Under the pieces are notes generated by a model. That model was not told the origin of the DNA and did not search any database. It saw only the letters and a list, made by a program, of their open reading frames with translations. Made by a program: the position numbers and the translations under genes. Positions 23,651 through 32,586 of a DNA stretch of 64,000 nucleotides are shown here, piece after piece; the first letter of the stretch is position 1, and every line of letters begins with the position of its first letter. The DNA is from a gamma proteobacterium symbiont of Ctena orbiculata (GTDB lineage: Bacteria > Pseudomonadota > Gammaproteobacteria > Chromatiales > Chromatiaceae): contig QBVC01000009.1 in NCBI GenBank assembly GCA_003058495.1, positions 54,267 through 118,266 on the forward strand. The letters run 5' to 3'.

Positions 23651-24655
23651 ATGAACTCAATCGCGACACTGACCGAATTTCTCGAGTCCGGCGGGCTCCG
23701 AGTCGACATCTCCGACATGGGACGACGGATCGTCGCCATTCCGAGAGCGGCGTTCATTCAATTTGAACAGACCGAGACAGCCTACCCATACCCGCTGCAA
23801 CAGCAGGCCTGGTTCGCCCTCACCCTGGCCGATCCGAAGCAGCCGCAGCTCGATCCCATGATCTGGTTTATCCGCTTTCCCCTGGATGAACAGGCAAAGC
23901 TTATGCTGGCGGCAAGGGATGAGATGATGCACTTGCTGGTGGAGAGTCTTGGCGGCAAACCGAATAGAGATGGCATGGAGAGCGCATTGGAGAACAATCC
24001 CTATGCCTTCCAGCCCAAGCAGGAGCGCTTGGCGCTGTTTCATGCGCGCCTGACGCGTGCCTTGAATCAGCCGGCCTCCCGTTTCTACGACCATGCCAGG
24101 GCCTATTACGAGGGTGAGCTGGGATGGGACCAGTGGTCGTTCATCGGATATCAGGGGATTGCCGACCTTGCCGCCCGCCTCGATCAGGATGGCAACGCCC
24201 TGCGCATCGCCAATTCGATACCCGCGCTGCCGCCCTCCCCGCTGGAGGCGCTCTGTCACTGTCTCGAGAGTGAAATCACCCCCGATTCCATCGCCAAGGC
24301 ACTGGTGCTGCGAGCCGTCTCGACCCTGCAGCAGGAGGCGCCCAATCCGCAGCTAGTGACCGCCGCGGTGCGCGGGCTGGCCAGGAGCCGATCAGGAGCT
24401 ATTCGTGATGGCCTGATCCGGCAACTCCTCGATCATCCCCTCTCCCGACGCAGCGACATCCTCGCCGCCATTGCGGGACGCGCCTGGGAGGTGCTGGAGG
24501 ATGCCCCGCTGCGCCAGCGCTATCTTGAGCGACTGGCGGAAAACGAGGCGGGTCAGGATTTCTTCAATGGCATCTTGAGCGACCTGCTCTATCTGCCACG
24601 ACACGGGGCGCCATGCAGAGCAGCCTGCGTGACCCCAATCGCTCTTCACACCTGA
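23651..24655 (+). CDS. DUF3549 family protein with a C-terminal frameshift
   Basis: 334 codons from ATG 23651. Matches the gammaproteobacterial DUF3549 pattern (TLTEFLESGGLRVDISDMGR, then RFYDHARAYYEGELGWDQWS). After DLLYLP at about 24598 the frame gives RHGAPCRAACV..., unlike the family, while the -1 frame continues GAMQSSLRDPNRSSHLSHMI and ends FFAHVRGG at 24699, as expected for the true C-terminus. A single missing base near 24598-24605 explains this. Either a real frameshift that alters the last 20 residues or a sequencing error. Function of the family is unknown. Confidence 0.8.
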   Translation: MNSIATLTEFLESGGLRVDISDMGRRIVAIPRAAFIQFEQTETAYPYPLQQQAWFALTLADPKQPQLDPMIWFIRFPLDEQAKLMLAARDEMMHLLVESLGGKPNRDGMESALENNPYAFQPKQERLALFHARLTRALNQPASRFYDHARAYYEGELGWDQWSFIGYQGIADLAARLDQDGNALRIANSIPALPPSPLEALCHCLESEITPDSIAKALVLRAVSTLQQEAPNPQLVTAAVRGLARSRSGAIRDGLIRQLLDHPLSRRSDILAAIAGRAWEVLEDAPLRQRYLERLAENEAGQDFFNGILSDLLYLPRHGAPCRAACVTPIALHT

Positions 24656-24729
24656 GTCATATGATCGGCAATTTCTTCGCCCATGTCAGGGGTGGCTGAG
24701 CCGCCCCCGCATCGGGCGCTTGGACCAGG

Positions 24730-25986
24730 CTACATGTTTCCGATCATGGCATCGCCGAAGGCGGAGCAACTCAGCTCCTGAGGATTGTCCATCAGTCTGG
24801 CGAAATCATAGGTCACGGTCTTCGCGGAGATGGTATCGCCAAGGCTCTTGATGATCAGATCCGCCGCCTCGAACCAGCCCATGTGGCGCAGCATCATCTC
24901 CGCGGAAAGGATCAGTGAGCCGGGATTCACCTTATCCTGGCCCGCATACTTCGGCGCCGTGCCATGGGTCGCTTCAAACATCGCCACCTGGTCGGAGAGA
25001 TTGGCTCCCGGGGCTATGCCGATACCGCCCACCTGGGCGGCCAGGGCGTCGGAGATGTAGTCGCCGTTCAGGTTCAGGGTCGCGATCACGCTATACTCTG
25101 CGGGGCGCAAGAGGATCTGTTGCAGGAAGGCGTCAGCGATCACATCCTTGATGATGATCTCCCTGCCACTCTTGGGATTCTTGAAGCTGCACCAGGGCCC
25201 GCCATCCAGCTCGACCGCACCGAACTCCTCCTTGGCCAGCTCATAGCCCCAATTCTTGAAGGCGCCCTCGGTGAACTTCATTATGTTACCCTTGTGCACC
25301 AGGGTCACCGAGTCGCGGTCGTTGTCGACGGCATACTGGATCGCCTTTCGCACCAGGCGCTTGGTGCCTTCACTGGAGACGGGTTTGACGCCGATGCCGG
25401 AGCTGCCCGGGAAGCGGATCTTGCTGACCCCCATCTCATTCTGCAGAAAGTCGATCACCTGCTTTGCCTCGTCGCTGCCGGACTCCCATTCGATGCCGGC
25501 ATAGATATCCTCGGAGTTCTCCCTGAAGATCACCATGTCGGTCTTTTCCGGCTCCTTCAGCGGACTCGGGGTACCCTCGAAATAGCGTACCGGACGCAGA
25601 CAGACATAGAGGTCGAGCTGCTGGCGCAGCGCCACGTTGAGGGAGCGGATACCGCCGCCCACCGGTGTCGTCAGCGGACCCTTGATGGAGACCACGAACT
25701 CCTTGACCGCATCCAGGCTCTCCTGGGGCAACCAGGTATCACTGTCGTAGACATGGGTCGCTTTCTCCCCGGCGTAGATCTCCATCCAGGCGATCTTCCT
25801 CTCTCCCGCGTAGGCCTTCTCCACCGCCGCATCGATAACCTTCAGCATCACCGGGCTGATATCCACGCCAATGCCATCGCCTTCAATGTAGGGAATTATG
25901 GGATTATCAGGAACGTTCAGCGCCCCATTCGCGTCAATGCTGATCTTTTCCCCCGTGGAAGGGATTTCTATCTTGTCATATGCCAT
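24730..25986 (-). CDS. icd: NADP-dependent isocitrate dehydrogenase
   Basis: 418 residues from ATG 25986, the E. coli Icd type. Seen: [20 protein letters not shown], the substrate-binding loop [20 protein letters not shown] (Ser and Arg residues), [16 protein letters not shown], and the NADP-site [18 protein letters not shown] with Lys/Tyr specificity residues. Converts isocitrate to 2-oxoglutarate and CO2. The conserved Ser of GGIRSLN is the one phosphorylated by AceK in E. coli. Convergent with the DUF3549 gene. Confidence 0.97.
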   Translation of the reverse strand: MAYDKIEIPSTGEKISIDANGALNVPDNPIIPYIEGDGIGVDISPVMLKVIDAAVEKAYAGERKIAWMEIYAGEKATHVYDSDTWLPQESLDAVKEFVVSIKGPLTTPVGGGIRSLNVALRQQLDLYVCLRPVRYFEGTPSPLKEPEKTDMVIFRENSEDIYAGIEWESGSDEAKQVIDFLQNEMGVSKIRFPGSSGIGVKPVSSEGTKRLVRKAIQYAVDNDRDSVTLVHKGNIMKFTEGAFKNWGYELAKEEFGAVELDGGPWCSFKNPKSGREIIIKDVIADAFLQQILLRPAEYSVIATLNLNGDYISDALAAQVGGIGIAPGANLSDQVAMFEATHGTAPKYAGQDKVNPGSLILSAEMMLRHMGWFEAADLIIKSLGDTISAKTVTYDFARLMDNPQELSCSAFGDAMIGNM

Positions 25987-26228
25987 GGATGTTTCCTGTG
26001 TTGCGAAAAACCGTGAAATGCGGCGCCCCGCCAAGCAGGCCGCTCAATCTAGTCAAAGCTGCAATTGTAGCTGTGTTTCGGGTGATCTTTGTAGGCCCAT
26101 CGCCATTTGGTCACAAGAATGCCTCAAGATATTTTTTCAAATGCACACCAGACTGGGATAATTAGCGCCTAACTCATTGATAAAAAATGGTTTAACTCTA
26201 TCCCATAGAGGCCGGTCAGTATCGCTCC

Positions 26229-26367
26229 AGGGAGATTTGATGACAAAATCCAATCAAAAAATGCCGGGGAACTGCTGAATTGACTGTTGGCGGAGTGGCG
26301 CAAAAGCCATTACCGGCAAACCGGAGTCCCCACACTAGGTGGTGATCGGCCTGCTCTGCCGCGGCCA
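26229..26367 (+). pseudogene. Decayed copy of the moxR 5' end
   Basis: This stretch aligns base by base with 28096-28234, the ribosome site and first about 40 codons of the intact moxR (for example both contain CGGCAAACCGGAG and CCTGCTCTGCCGCGG). One base is missing after CCGGGGAA, which gives a stop after 12 codons, and there are scattered substitutions. Similarity ends abruptly at about 26367. It marks the left side of a 1.8-kb island in front of moxR. Confidence 0.8.
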
Positions 26368-26928
26368 TTTACACAAATAGTATGAACCCGTTTTCCAGTC
26401 TCAGGGGGGTATTCTCAAGCCGCCGGGCGATTGTCCGCGATCCCCATTTGGAAGCTTAAGGATCTGAGTCCCGGCTCTCAGTATAGAGAAAACCTGAATA
26501 ATATAATGGGACGGCAGGCCAAATCGTGGATGCTAACAGTGTAACTGTACTGAAATGCATGGGCCAGGCGCGCGCTACCTGGCGCTGGACGAAAAGGGCT
26601 TTGATGCACCTTGGCACCTCATTTCATCGATCGTTTGGAGGTCCAGGGAGATAGTACGGAACGATGTACATAATACATTCATGGAAAGGATAGCAAGAGT
26701 GGTGTCTAGTCGTACCCACCGTATCATCTTTTGTAAGCGCTTGAAGGACTATCTATGACAGGGACGATTCTGCTCAATTCATATGGAATTCTCTGGTTGC
26801 CCACGATCTCGTCGAGAAGACGCCGAGGTCAAAGTGGTGGAAGGATTAAGTATCGCATACCTTGAGTTCGCTGAATTCCCATAGAAGCATACGGCATTCG
26901 TTTTGGAATAACCTGGAGGATTGGCACC
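26368..26928. other. Gene-free stretch between moxR fragment and orphan gene
   Basis: No frame here has a ribosome site, family pattern or codon use like neighbouring genes; a 67-codon frame from 26555 is judged random. Lower GC than flanking genes. It looks like decayed or imported DNA. 25987-26228 upstream of icd likewise shows no gene. Confidence 0.4.
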
Positions 26929-27819
26929 ATGTTACAAAATACACTCTTTAGTCTGCCCGCATGGACCTGTGTGCTGTTTACACTCCTTGCCACGGAATTC
27001 TTGGTACAACCTGCCGCTGCCCAGACTCTGAATGTGCGCACGGAGATTGACGGATTTTTCAAGGACTATCTCGGGCGTTCCCTTACTGAGCGGGAACTCG
27101 AAGCAGCAGTATTGGACTATCAAGGACATTTTGGGAATCCGGGTCACTGCAACGCTGCTTGCGAGACGGCCTTACAGTCACATAGCGCCAGTCGTAGCCA
27201 TCTGGCTCAAACTCCGGATACACCAAAAGAGTTGCTGCTGCGCCATATCTACTTGAAAAACGCAGTCTTCAATCCACGCAATCAAGGTGGAATTATCCTC
27301 AAACTTCTGGCAGAACCCGACCCTGTTGCATTCGTCGACTTCAAGGAACAGAGACTCATGACCAAGCGCGATCTGGAAGCCTTGGTCGCTCTGCTTTATA
27401 TGTCAAAGAGCGGTAAACTCGGCTTGCCCACGCGACTCAACGCAAGGCAGTTTGCAGAGGCCAAGGCCTTCCTGGCAACCCAGTATGCCGGCAATACCGG
27501 GCGCAGACTCCCTATCCTGTTTGTTATCGCCGTAGAACTCTATACCGGTATAGCGCGAGACTGGGAGCGGCTGTCAAAGGCAGATCGCACTGCGACCCTG
27601 GTCTACCTCGAGGAGGGAGGCATGAAGCGCGCCCAAAATACCTTACCGGCGCGGCTTTTTCAACAATTCCTGGATATCGATGCAAAGGCGGCCCAGGACA
27701 TTGCTGACAAACAAGCCCTGGAAGCGTTTGCCACAATGTCCCAACGTATTGACAGACTCAGCGAGTTGATGGGTCGTGCTGAGGTGATCCACTATTTAGG
27801 CGAGATCAGTCGAATGTAG
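26929..27819 (+). CDS. Exported helical protein of unknown function
   Basis: 296 residues with GGAGGA at 26915-26920 and good spacing. A signal peptide (CVLFTLLATEFLVQPAAAQT) predicts export. The mature part is mostly helical; it opens EIDGFFKDYLGRSLTERELE, and includes CNAACE, a possible disulfide or metal site, early in the chain. No family recognised. It is an orphan between the decayed and intact moxR sequences and its codon use is less GC-rich than neighbours, suggesting later acquisition. The 287 bp after it hold nothing supportable. Confidence 0.75.
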   Translation: MLQNTLFSLPAWTCVLFTLLATEFLVQPAAAQTLNVRTEIDGFFKDYLGRSLTERELEAAVLDYQGHFGNPGHCNAACETALQSHSASRSHLAQTPDTPKELLLRHIYLKNAVFNPRNQGGIILKLLAEPDPVAFVDFKEQRLMTKRDLEALVALLYMSKSGKLGLPTRLNARQFAEAKAFLATQYAGNTGRRLPILFVIAVELYTGIARDWERLSKADRTATLVYLEEGGMKRAQNTLPARLFQQFLDIDAKAAQDIADKQALEAFATMSQRIDRLSELMGRAEVIHYLGEISRM

Positions 27820-28106
27820 TGCTAGCGCAGGATCAGCCACTGAAACCCTGTATCTTACCGGCCCAACGCTTGCGTTGTGTCTATCCAAGGTGAATGACGC
27901 CCAACCGCGAGGATCGATAACGTTAAATGACAAATGGGCAGGCGTGTTGATATACACAGCGAAGACGGCCCTTTCATCTTAATCAATGACTCAAGATGTC
28001 GTCATAATGCACGCTACAAGAGGTTAATAAATGCCTAATTCTGTAGAATATTTATACGAATGATCTCTACGATTGGGTCTCCTCAGCATGATTACAGGGA
28101 GGATGA

Positions 28107-29102
28107 ATGACAGAATCCAATCAAAAAACCCCGGGGAAATTGCTCAATTCGCTGTTGGCAGAGTGGCAGAAGGCCATTATCGGCAAACCGGAGACCCTGC
28201 ACCTGGTGATGATCAGCCTGCTCTGCCGCGGACATCTGTTGCTCGAGGATCTGCCGGGACTGGGCAAAACGACCCTGGCGAAGACGGTGGCGAAGAGCCT
28301 GGACCTGACCTTCAAGCGGATTCAATGCACCCCGGATCTGCTGCCCGCCGATATCACCGGCGTCAACATGTTCGATCAGAAGGCCCAGGCGTTCCGCTTC
28401 CTGCCCGGCCCGGTGTTCACCAATATCCTGCTCGCCGACGAGATCAACCGCACATCGCCCCGCACCCAGTCCGCCCTGTTGGAGGCGATGGCGGAGCGCA
28501 CGGTCACGGTGGATCGCAAGACCCGCAAGCTGCCGGCCAGCTTCATGGTCATCGCGACCCAGAATCCCATCGAATTCAGTGGCACCTTTCCACTGCCCGA
28601 GGCGCAGCTGGATCGTTTTTTCATGCGCGTCTCCCTGGGCTATCCCGGGCTGGATGACGAAACCCGCATCATGCAGATGAACCGGCAAGACGACCCCCTC
28701 GAGCAGGTCAGCGCAAAGATCGACGAAGGGTCGCTGCACAAGCTGCAACATGCGGTGACCAGGATCCAGCTCGAACAGAAGGTCATCGACTACATCGCGG
28801 CGCTCGTCGATGCCACGCGCAAGCACAAGCGGGTACGCCTGGGCGTCAGCCCCCGAGGCTCCATATCCCTGATGAAGGCGGCACAGGCAAGCGCGTTGCT
28901 GCATGACGAGCGCTTCGTCACCCCCCAGAGGGTGCAGGAACTGGTGGTGCCGGTACTCGCCCATCGCATGCTGCTGAGAAGTAACAGCGATAACGATGAG
29001 AAGCTGCTGCAGGAGATCGTCGATGCCACGCCGGTTCCCGCGATGCCGGGGAGAGAGGAGAAGAAGCAGAATAGCGAGTCTGTCTTCGAACTGGCCGAGT
29101 AG
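28107..29102 (+). CDS. MoxR-family AAA+ ATPase
   Basis: 331 residues. Walker A LPGLGKTTLAKTVAK, Walker B NILLADEINRTSPRTQSALL, sensor region MVIATQNPIEFSGTFPLPEA and RVRLGVSPRGSISLM typical of MoxR. These ATPases act as chaperones in maturation of protein complexes, usually with a DUF58 protein. First gene of a three-gene unit: the DUF58 gene starts 5 bp after its stop. Ribosome site GGGAGG at 28097-28102. Confidence 0.95.
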   Translation: MTESNQKTPGKLLNSLLAEWQKAIIGKPETLHLVMISLLCRGHLLLEDLPGLGKTTLAKTVAKSLDLTFKRIQCTPDLLPADITGVNMFDQKAQAFRFLPGPVFTNILLADEINRTSPRTQSALLEAMAERTVTVDRKTRKLPASFMVIATQNPIEFSGTFPLPEAQLDRFFMRVSLGYPGLDDETRIMQMNRQDDPLEQVSAKIDEGSLHKLQHAVTRIQLEQKVIDYIAALVDATRKHKRVRLGVSPRGSISLMKAAQASALLHDERFVTPQRVQELVVPVLAHRMLLRSNSDNDEKLLQEIVDATPVPAMPGREEKKQNSESVFELAE

Positions 29103-29107
29103 AGCGG

Positions 29108-30334
29108 ATGAAGCAAGAGGCCCTGCTATCCAACCGGCTGCCGCCGGAATTCGTTGCCTGGCTGCAGCGCTGGTTCAATCTGCACCTGGTCATCTGGCTG
29201 CTGTCGCTGGCCTGTTTTATCGCGGCATGGAATCGGGGTCTGGCGCTGCTCTACGGTCTCTCGGCGCTGGCCCTGTCACTGCTGTTGATCTCGCACCTGA
29301 TGCCGAGACTGCAGCTGCGCGGCATCGGCGTGGAACGCTCGCCCCTGGGCGACCTCACCGCCGGGAGCGAGGGCGAACTGGCCTATCGAATCACTACCCA
29401 AGGCCGGCGCTACCATCTTCAGTTGAGGGATCCGCTGCCCTTTGCCGAAGCGGAGCAGATGCTGTTTGTCTCGCGCTGCGACAGGGCGGTTGAGGCCCGC
29501 ACGAAATTTCGTTGCGAACTGCGCGGTCGATACCGGCTTCGGCAGATCACCCTCGCCTCCGCCTATCCCTTCGGCGTGGTGAATTACTGCCGGCAGCTAT
29601 CAACCGAGCCCCTCGAGGTCCTGGTTCTGCCACGGGTATACGATCTGCGGCAGATTCCCCTGCCGGTGACCGCGGATGCCAACAGCGACGGTGATCTGCC
29701 GATTCCGCAACAGGGCGGCCAGGATCAGTTCGCGGCGGTGCGGGAGTATGTCCAGGGCGACAGCCTGCGCCATATCCACTGGCGGGCCTCGGCCCGACGC
29801 CAGCAGCTGGTGGTCAAGGAGTATGAACGCAGCGATCGCCCGGTGCTCTTGGTGGCGCTCGACTGCCGCGCGGCCTTCAACCACGGCGAAGGGGGGCGAA
29901 CCAGCTTCGAATACGCCATCTCCATCGCCGCCTCCATGATCCACTTTGCCAGCCGCGAGGGGATGCAGGCGATCTTGGTGACGGAGAACGGCGCATGGCA
30001 CGAGCAGGTCATTCCCGCCTACACGGCGGATCTCTACGATCTCTATGCCTATCTCGCGACCCTGGAGAGCAACGGCTCTCAAAGCAGCGCCGAGCTGATC
30101 GAGCAGGCGGTGATCAGATTTCCCCAGGCCAATCTGATTACGGGATTCCGTCTCCTGGACGATGGCGTGCTGCCGACCCTCCCCCCCTATCTGACCCATG
30201 TCGATATCGAGATGGATGCCGAGAGCTTTCTCTTTCCCATGCGCAGCGATCGAGCCAGCGGCAGCCATCGCCAGGGCAATCGGCTGATCTATCAGGTCAA
30301 TGCCCTCACTTCGTTGCGGGAGCTGTTTCAATGA
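29108..30334 (+). CDS. DUF58-domain membrane protein
   Basis: 408 residues. Two membrane helices near the N-terminus (LVIWLLSLACFIAAW and ALLYGLSALALSLLLISHL) and the DUF58 core VREYVQGDSLRHIHWRASAR followed by LVVKEYERSDRPVLLVALD. DUF58 proteins carry a VWA-like fold and partner MoxR. It overlaps the transglutaminase gene by 4 bp (ATGA). The trio moxR-DUF58-DUF3488 is a widespread operon. Confidence 0.93.
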   Translation: MKQEALLSNRLPPEFVAWLQRWFNLHLVIWLLSLACFIAAWNRGLALLYGLSALALSLLLISHLMPRLQLRGIGVERSPLGDLTAGSEGELAYRITTQGRRYHLQLRDPLPFAEAEQMLFVSRCDRAVEARTKFRCELRGRYRLRQITLASAYPFGVVNYCRQLSTEPLEVLVLPRVYDLRQIPLPVTADANSDGDLPIPQQGGQDQFAAVREYVQGDSLRHIHWRASARRQQLVVKEYERSDRPVLLVALDCRAAFNHGEGGRTSFEYAISIAASMIHFASREGMQAILVTENGAWHEQVIPAYTADLYDLYAYLATLESNGSQSSAELIEQAVIRFPQANLITGFRLLDDGVLPTLPPYLTHVDIEMDAESFLFPMRSDRASGSHRQGNRLIYQVNALTSLRELFQ

Positions 30335-32574
30335 AGCTCGGCTCACTCAAGGTCGTCTATTGGTACAGCATGGTCTCGGCGGTAGCGGCCGGCGCGGTGC
30401 TGTTTGCCTACCTGGGGTTCATCGCGGCGCTCCTGGGTTCCATCCTGGTGATGCCCCTGACCCACTTCATCCTGGTCCTGGTGGCGCGCGTCGATGAGGA
30501 GGCGAGCCCCTACCTGAAGATCTCGGAGCAGATCGCGGCGATGGGCATACTGCTCTTTCTGCCGTTGCTGATCCTCAACGGCATCCTGCCCGCGCTGTTG
30601 GTGTTCATAGCATTCGCCCACCTTGCGCTGCTTTTTCAAACCCACGACTACCGTCGGCTCTACATCGGCCTGGCGGTGGGGTTCACCGCGCTGATCGCCG
30701 GCGCGGTGGAGTCGAAGTCGGGGATCTACCTGTTCTTTTTTCTCGCCTATGCGGCGACCATCAGCATAACCCTGGGCTATGCCTATATCGAGCCGCTGAG
30801 CAACAACCGCTCGCAGTGGAACCCCCTCGACCAGCTGCGCGCCGCCGCCTGGCTGATAGGCGTCGCCCTGGTGATCTATCTGATCGTGCCCCGCTTCCCC
30901 GCGGGCAATATCGGCGCGATTCCCGGCTCGGATCACTTCTATGAGAACCAGGCGTGGGAGCAGGAGGCGAAACAGCATCACGCCAATGACGCCGAGGAGA
31001 GTCCCGCCCGGTCCCTGCTCCAGGCCCTGGCGGATAGGTTTGACCGGGAGGGTTCGGATCGAAACCCCGATCGAAGCGCCGACAGACCATCCGCCGAGTC
31101 CCCGTTCCGCTATCGCGGATTCGACTACGAGATGGATATAGACAACCCCGATGATCAGGGCGACCGCTTCAGCAATGCGATCGTGGCCCATGTGCGCGCC
31201 GACCGTCCCCTCTATCTGCGTGCACGCATCTTCGACCGTTTCGACGGCCTGCGCTGGTACAGCTCTGCACAACAGCTGAGCAAGCTGAAACTCTCCCGCG
31301 GGGAGATCGAGCTGCAGCCTTCGACCCTCGCATCCGCGGACAGGGTAGTGGAACACTACGAGGTCTTCATCGAGCGCGACCTGGGGGACTATATCCCCGC
31401 GGCCGCGGTACCGCTTAAGGTCAACTTCCCCGCAACCGTGATGGGCGTTGACGCATTCGGCCAACTCCACTCACCGGGGGCACTGCGAAACGGCACCGCC
31501 TATGCCGTGGAGTCGTTGCGTACCTACCATAAGGGACGGACCTTTGCCGAAACCGACTATGTGGAACTGCCCAACTTCACCCAGTTGCCGAAGGATCTCG
31601 ATCCCCGCATCGGCCGACTGGCGGAGCAGATTGCCGATCCCTACCACAACCAGTTCACCAAGGCGCTGGCGTTGGAGCAGCACCTGCGCAACAGCTACGA
31701 CTACGATTTCGACTCCATCTTCAATTCACAACAGCACACGCCATTGAGCCGGTTTCTGTTCGAGACCAGGAAGGGGCACTGTGAATATTTCGCCAGTGCC
31801 CTTGCGGTCATGTTGCGCACCCAGGGCATTCCCTCCCGCCTGGTCACCGGGTTTTCCGCCACCAACCAGAATCCCCTGACCGGCTATTACGATATCTATG
31901 CCCTGGACGGCCATGCCTGGGTGGAGGCCTATGTGGACGGGATCGGCTGGCTCGAGCTGGAGCCTACCGCCTACTACGACGGCCCGGCGATGGATAACGA
32001 GACCCTCTCAGCGGATCAGATCAACGACTATGTGGAGCGCCAGTTGCGCCTGCAGCAGGCGATGGGTGACAGCGACCTCAGCCTCGAGATGGTGATGACC
32101 GCGCTCTGGCAGACAGGCTATATCCTCTTCACCTGGGTGGGGGCCTATCTTAAGCTGCTGTTGCTCAACACCTGGCCCTGGCTCACCGGCATCGGGGCAA
32201 TCCTGGTGTGCCTATGGATGTTGTGGCCGCAGATCGCGCCCAGATGGCATGCCTACCGGATCAGGCGGCGCCTCCTCTCTGCAGAGGGTGTCTCAGCCGA
32301 CGAGGCGGTGGCCAACCATCTGCAGGCGATCGATGACCTGCTGCGCAACGCCGGCTACCAGAGACCCGTGGGACTGACCATCGAGAAGCTGCTCGACAGG
32401 CTGGCGGCGCTTGAGATCCCGCTCCATGCCGACAGAATCTCCCGCGAGTTCAATCATCTCAACTACTCAGACCGCAGGATCGAGGTCGACCTGGCGCACT
32501 ACAGCCAGATCTTCGAGCGGCTCTATTCCCTGGGGCATGCGGCCCTCAGGCAGCGCATCCACGACCTGCGCTGA
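30331..32574 (+). CDS. TgpA-like transglutaminase membrane protein (DUF3488)
   Basis: 747 residues from ATG 30331, chosen for the overlap with the DUF58 stop. Five or more N-terminal membrane helices, a periplasmic transglutaminase-like core with KGHCEYFASALAVMLR (nucleophile Cys) and ALDGHAWVEAYVDGIGWLEL (His), one C-terminal helix (WLTGIGAILVCLWMLWP) and a cytoplasmic tail. The third catalytic position reads LEPTA where many members have DPT, so Glu may replace Asp. TgpA of Pseudomonas is essential and has in vitro transglutaminase activity. Likely works with the MoxR/DUF58 pair. Confidence 0.93.
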   Translation: MKLGSLKVVYWYSMVSAVAAGAVLFAYLGFIAALLGSILVMPLTHFILVLVARVDEEASPYLKISEQIAAMGILLFLPLLILNGILPALLVFIAFAHLALLFQTHDYRRLYIGLAVGFTALIAGAVESKSGIYLFFFLAYAATISITLGYAYIEPLSNNRSQWNPLDQLRAAAWLIGVALVIYLIVPRFPAGNIGAIPGSDHFYENQAWEQEAKQHHANDAEESPARSLLQALADRFDREGSDRNPDRSADRPSAESPFRYRGFDYEMDIDNPDDQGDRFSNAIVAHVRADRPLYLRARIFDRFDGLRWYSSAQQLSKLKLSRGEIELQPSTLASADRVVEHYEVFIERDLGDYIPAAAVPLKVNFPATVMGVDAFGQLHSPGALRNGTAYAVESLRTYHKGRTFAETDYVELPNFTQLPKDLDPRIGRLAEQIADPYHNQFTKALALEQHLRNSYDYDFDSIFNSQQHTPLSRFLFETRKGHCEYFASALAVMLRTQGIPSRLVTGFSATNQNPLTGYYDIYALDGHAWVEAYVDGIGWLELEPTAYYDGPAMDNETLSADQINDYVERQLRLQQAMGDSDLSLEMVMTALWQTGYILFTWVGAYLKLLLLNTWPWLTGIGAILVCLWMLWPQIAPRWHAYRIRRRLLSAEGVSADEAVANHLQAIDDLLRNAGYQRPVGLTIEKLLDRLAALEIPLHADRISREFNHLNYSDRRIEVDLAHYSQIFERLYSLGHAALRQRIHDLR

Positions 32575-32586
32575 TCCGCTGCCGCA

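Noticed and set aside
26555..26758. A 67-codon frame in the moxR island.
   Set aside because: No ribosome site, no family pattern, lies in decayed DNA.
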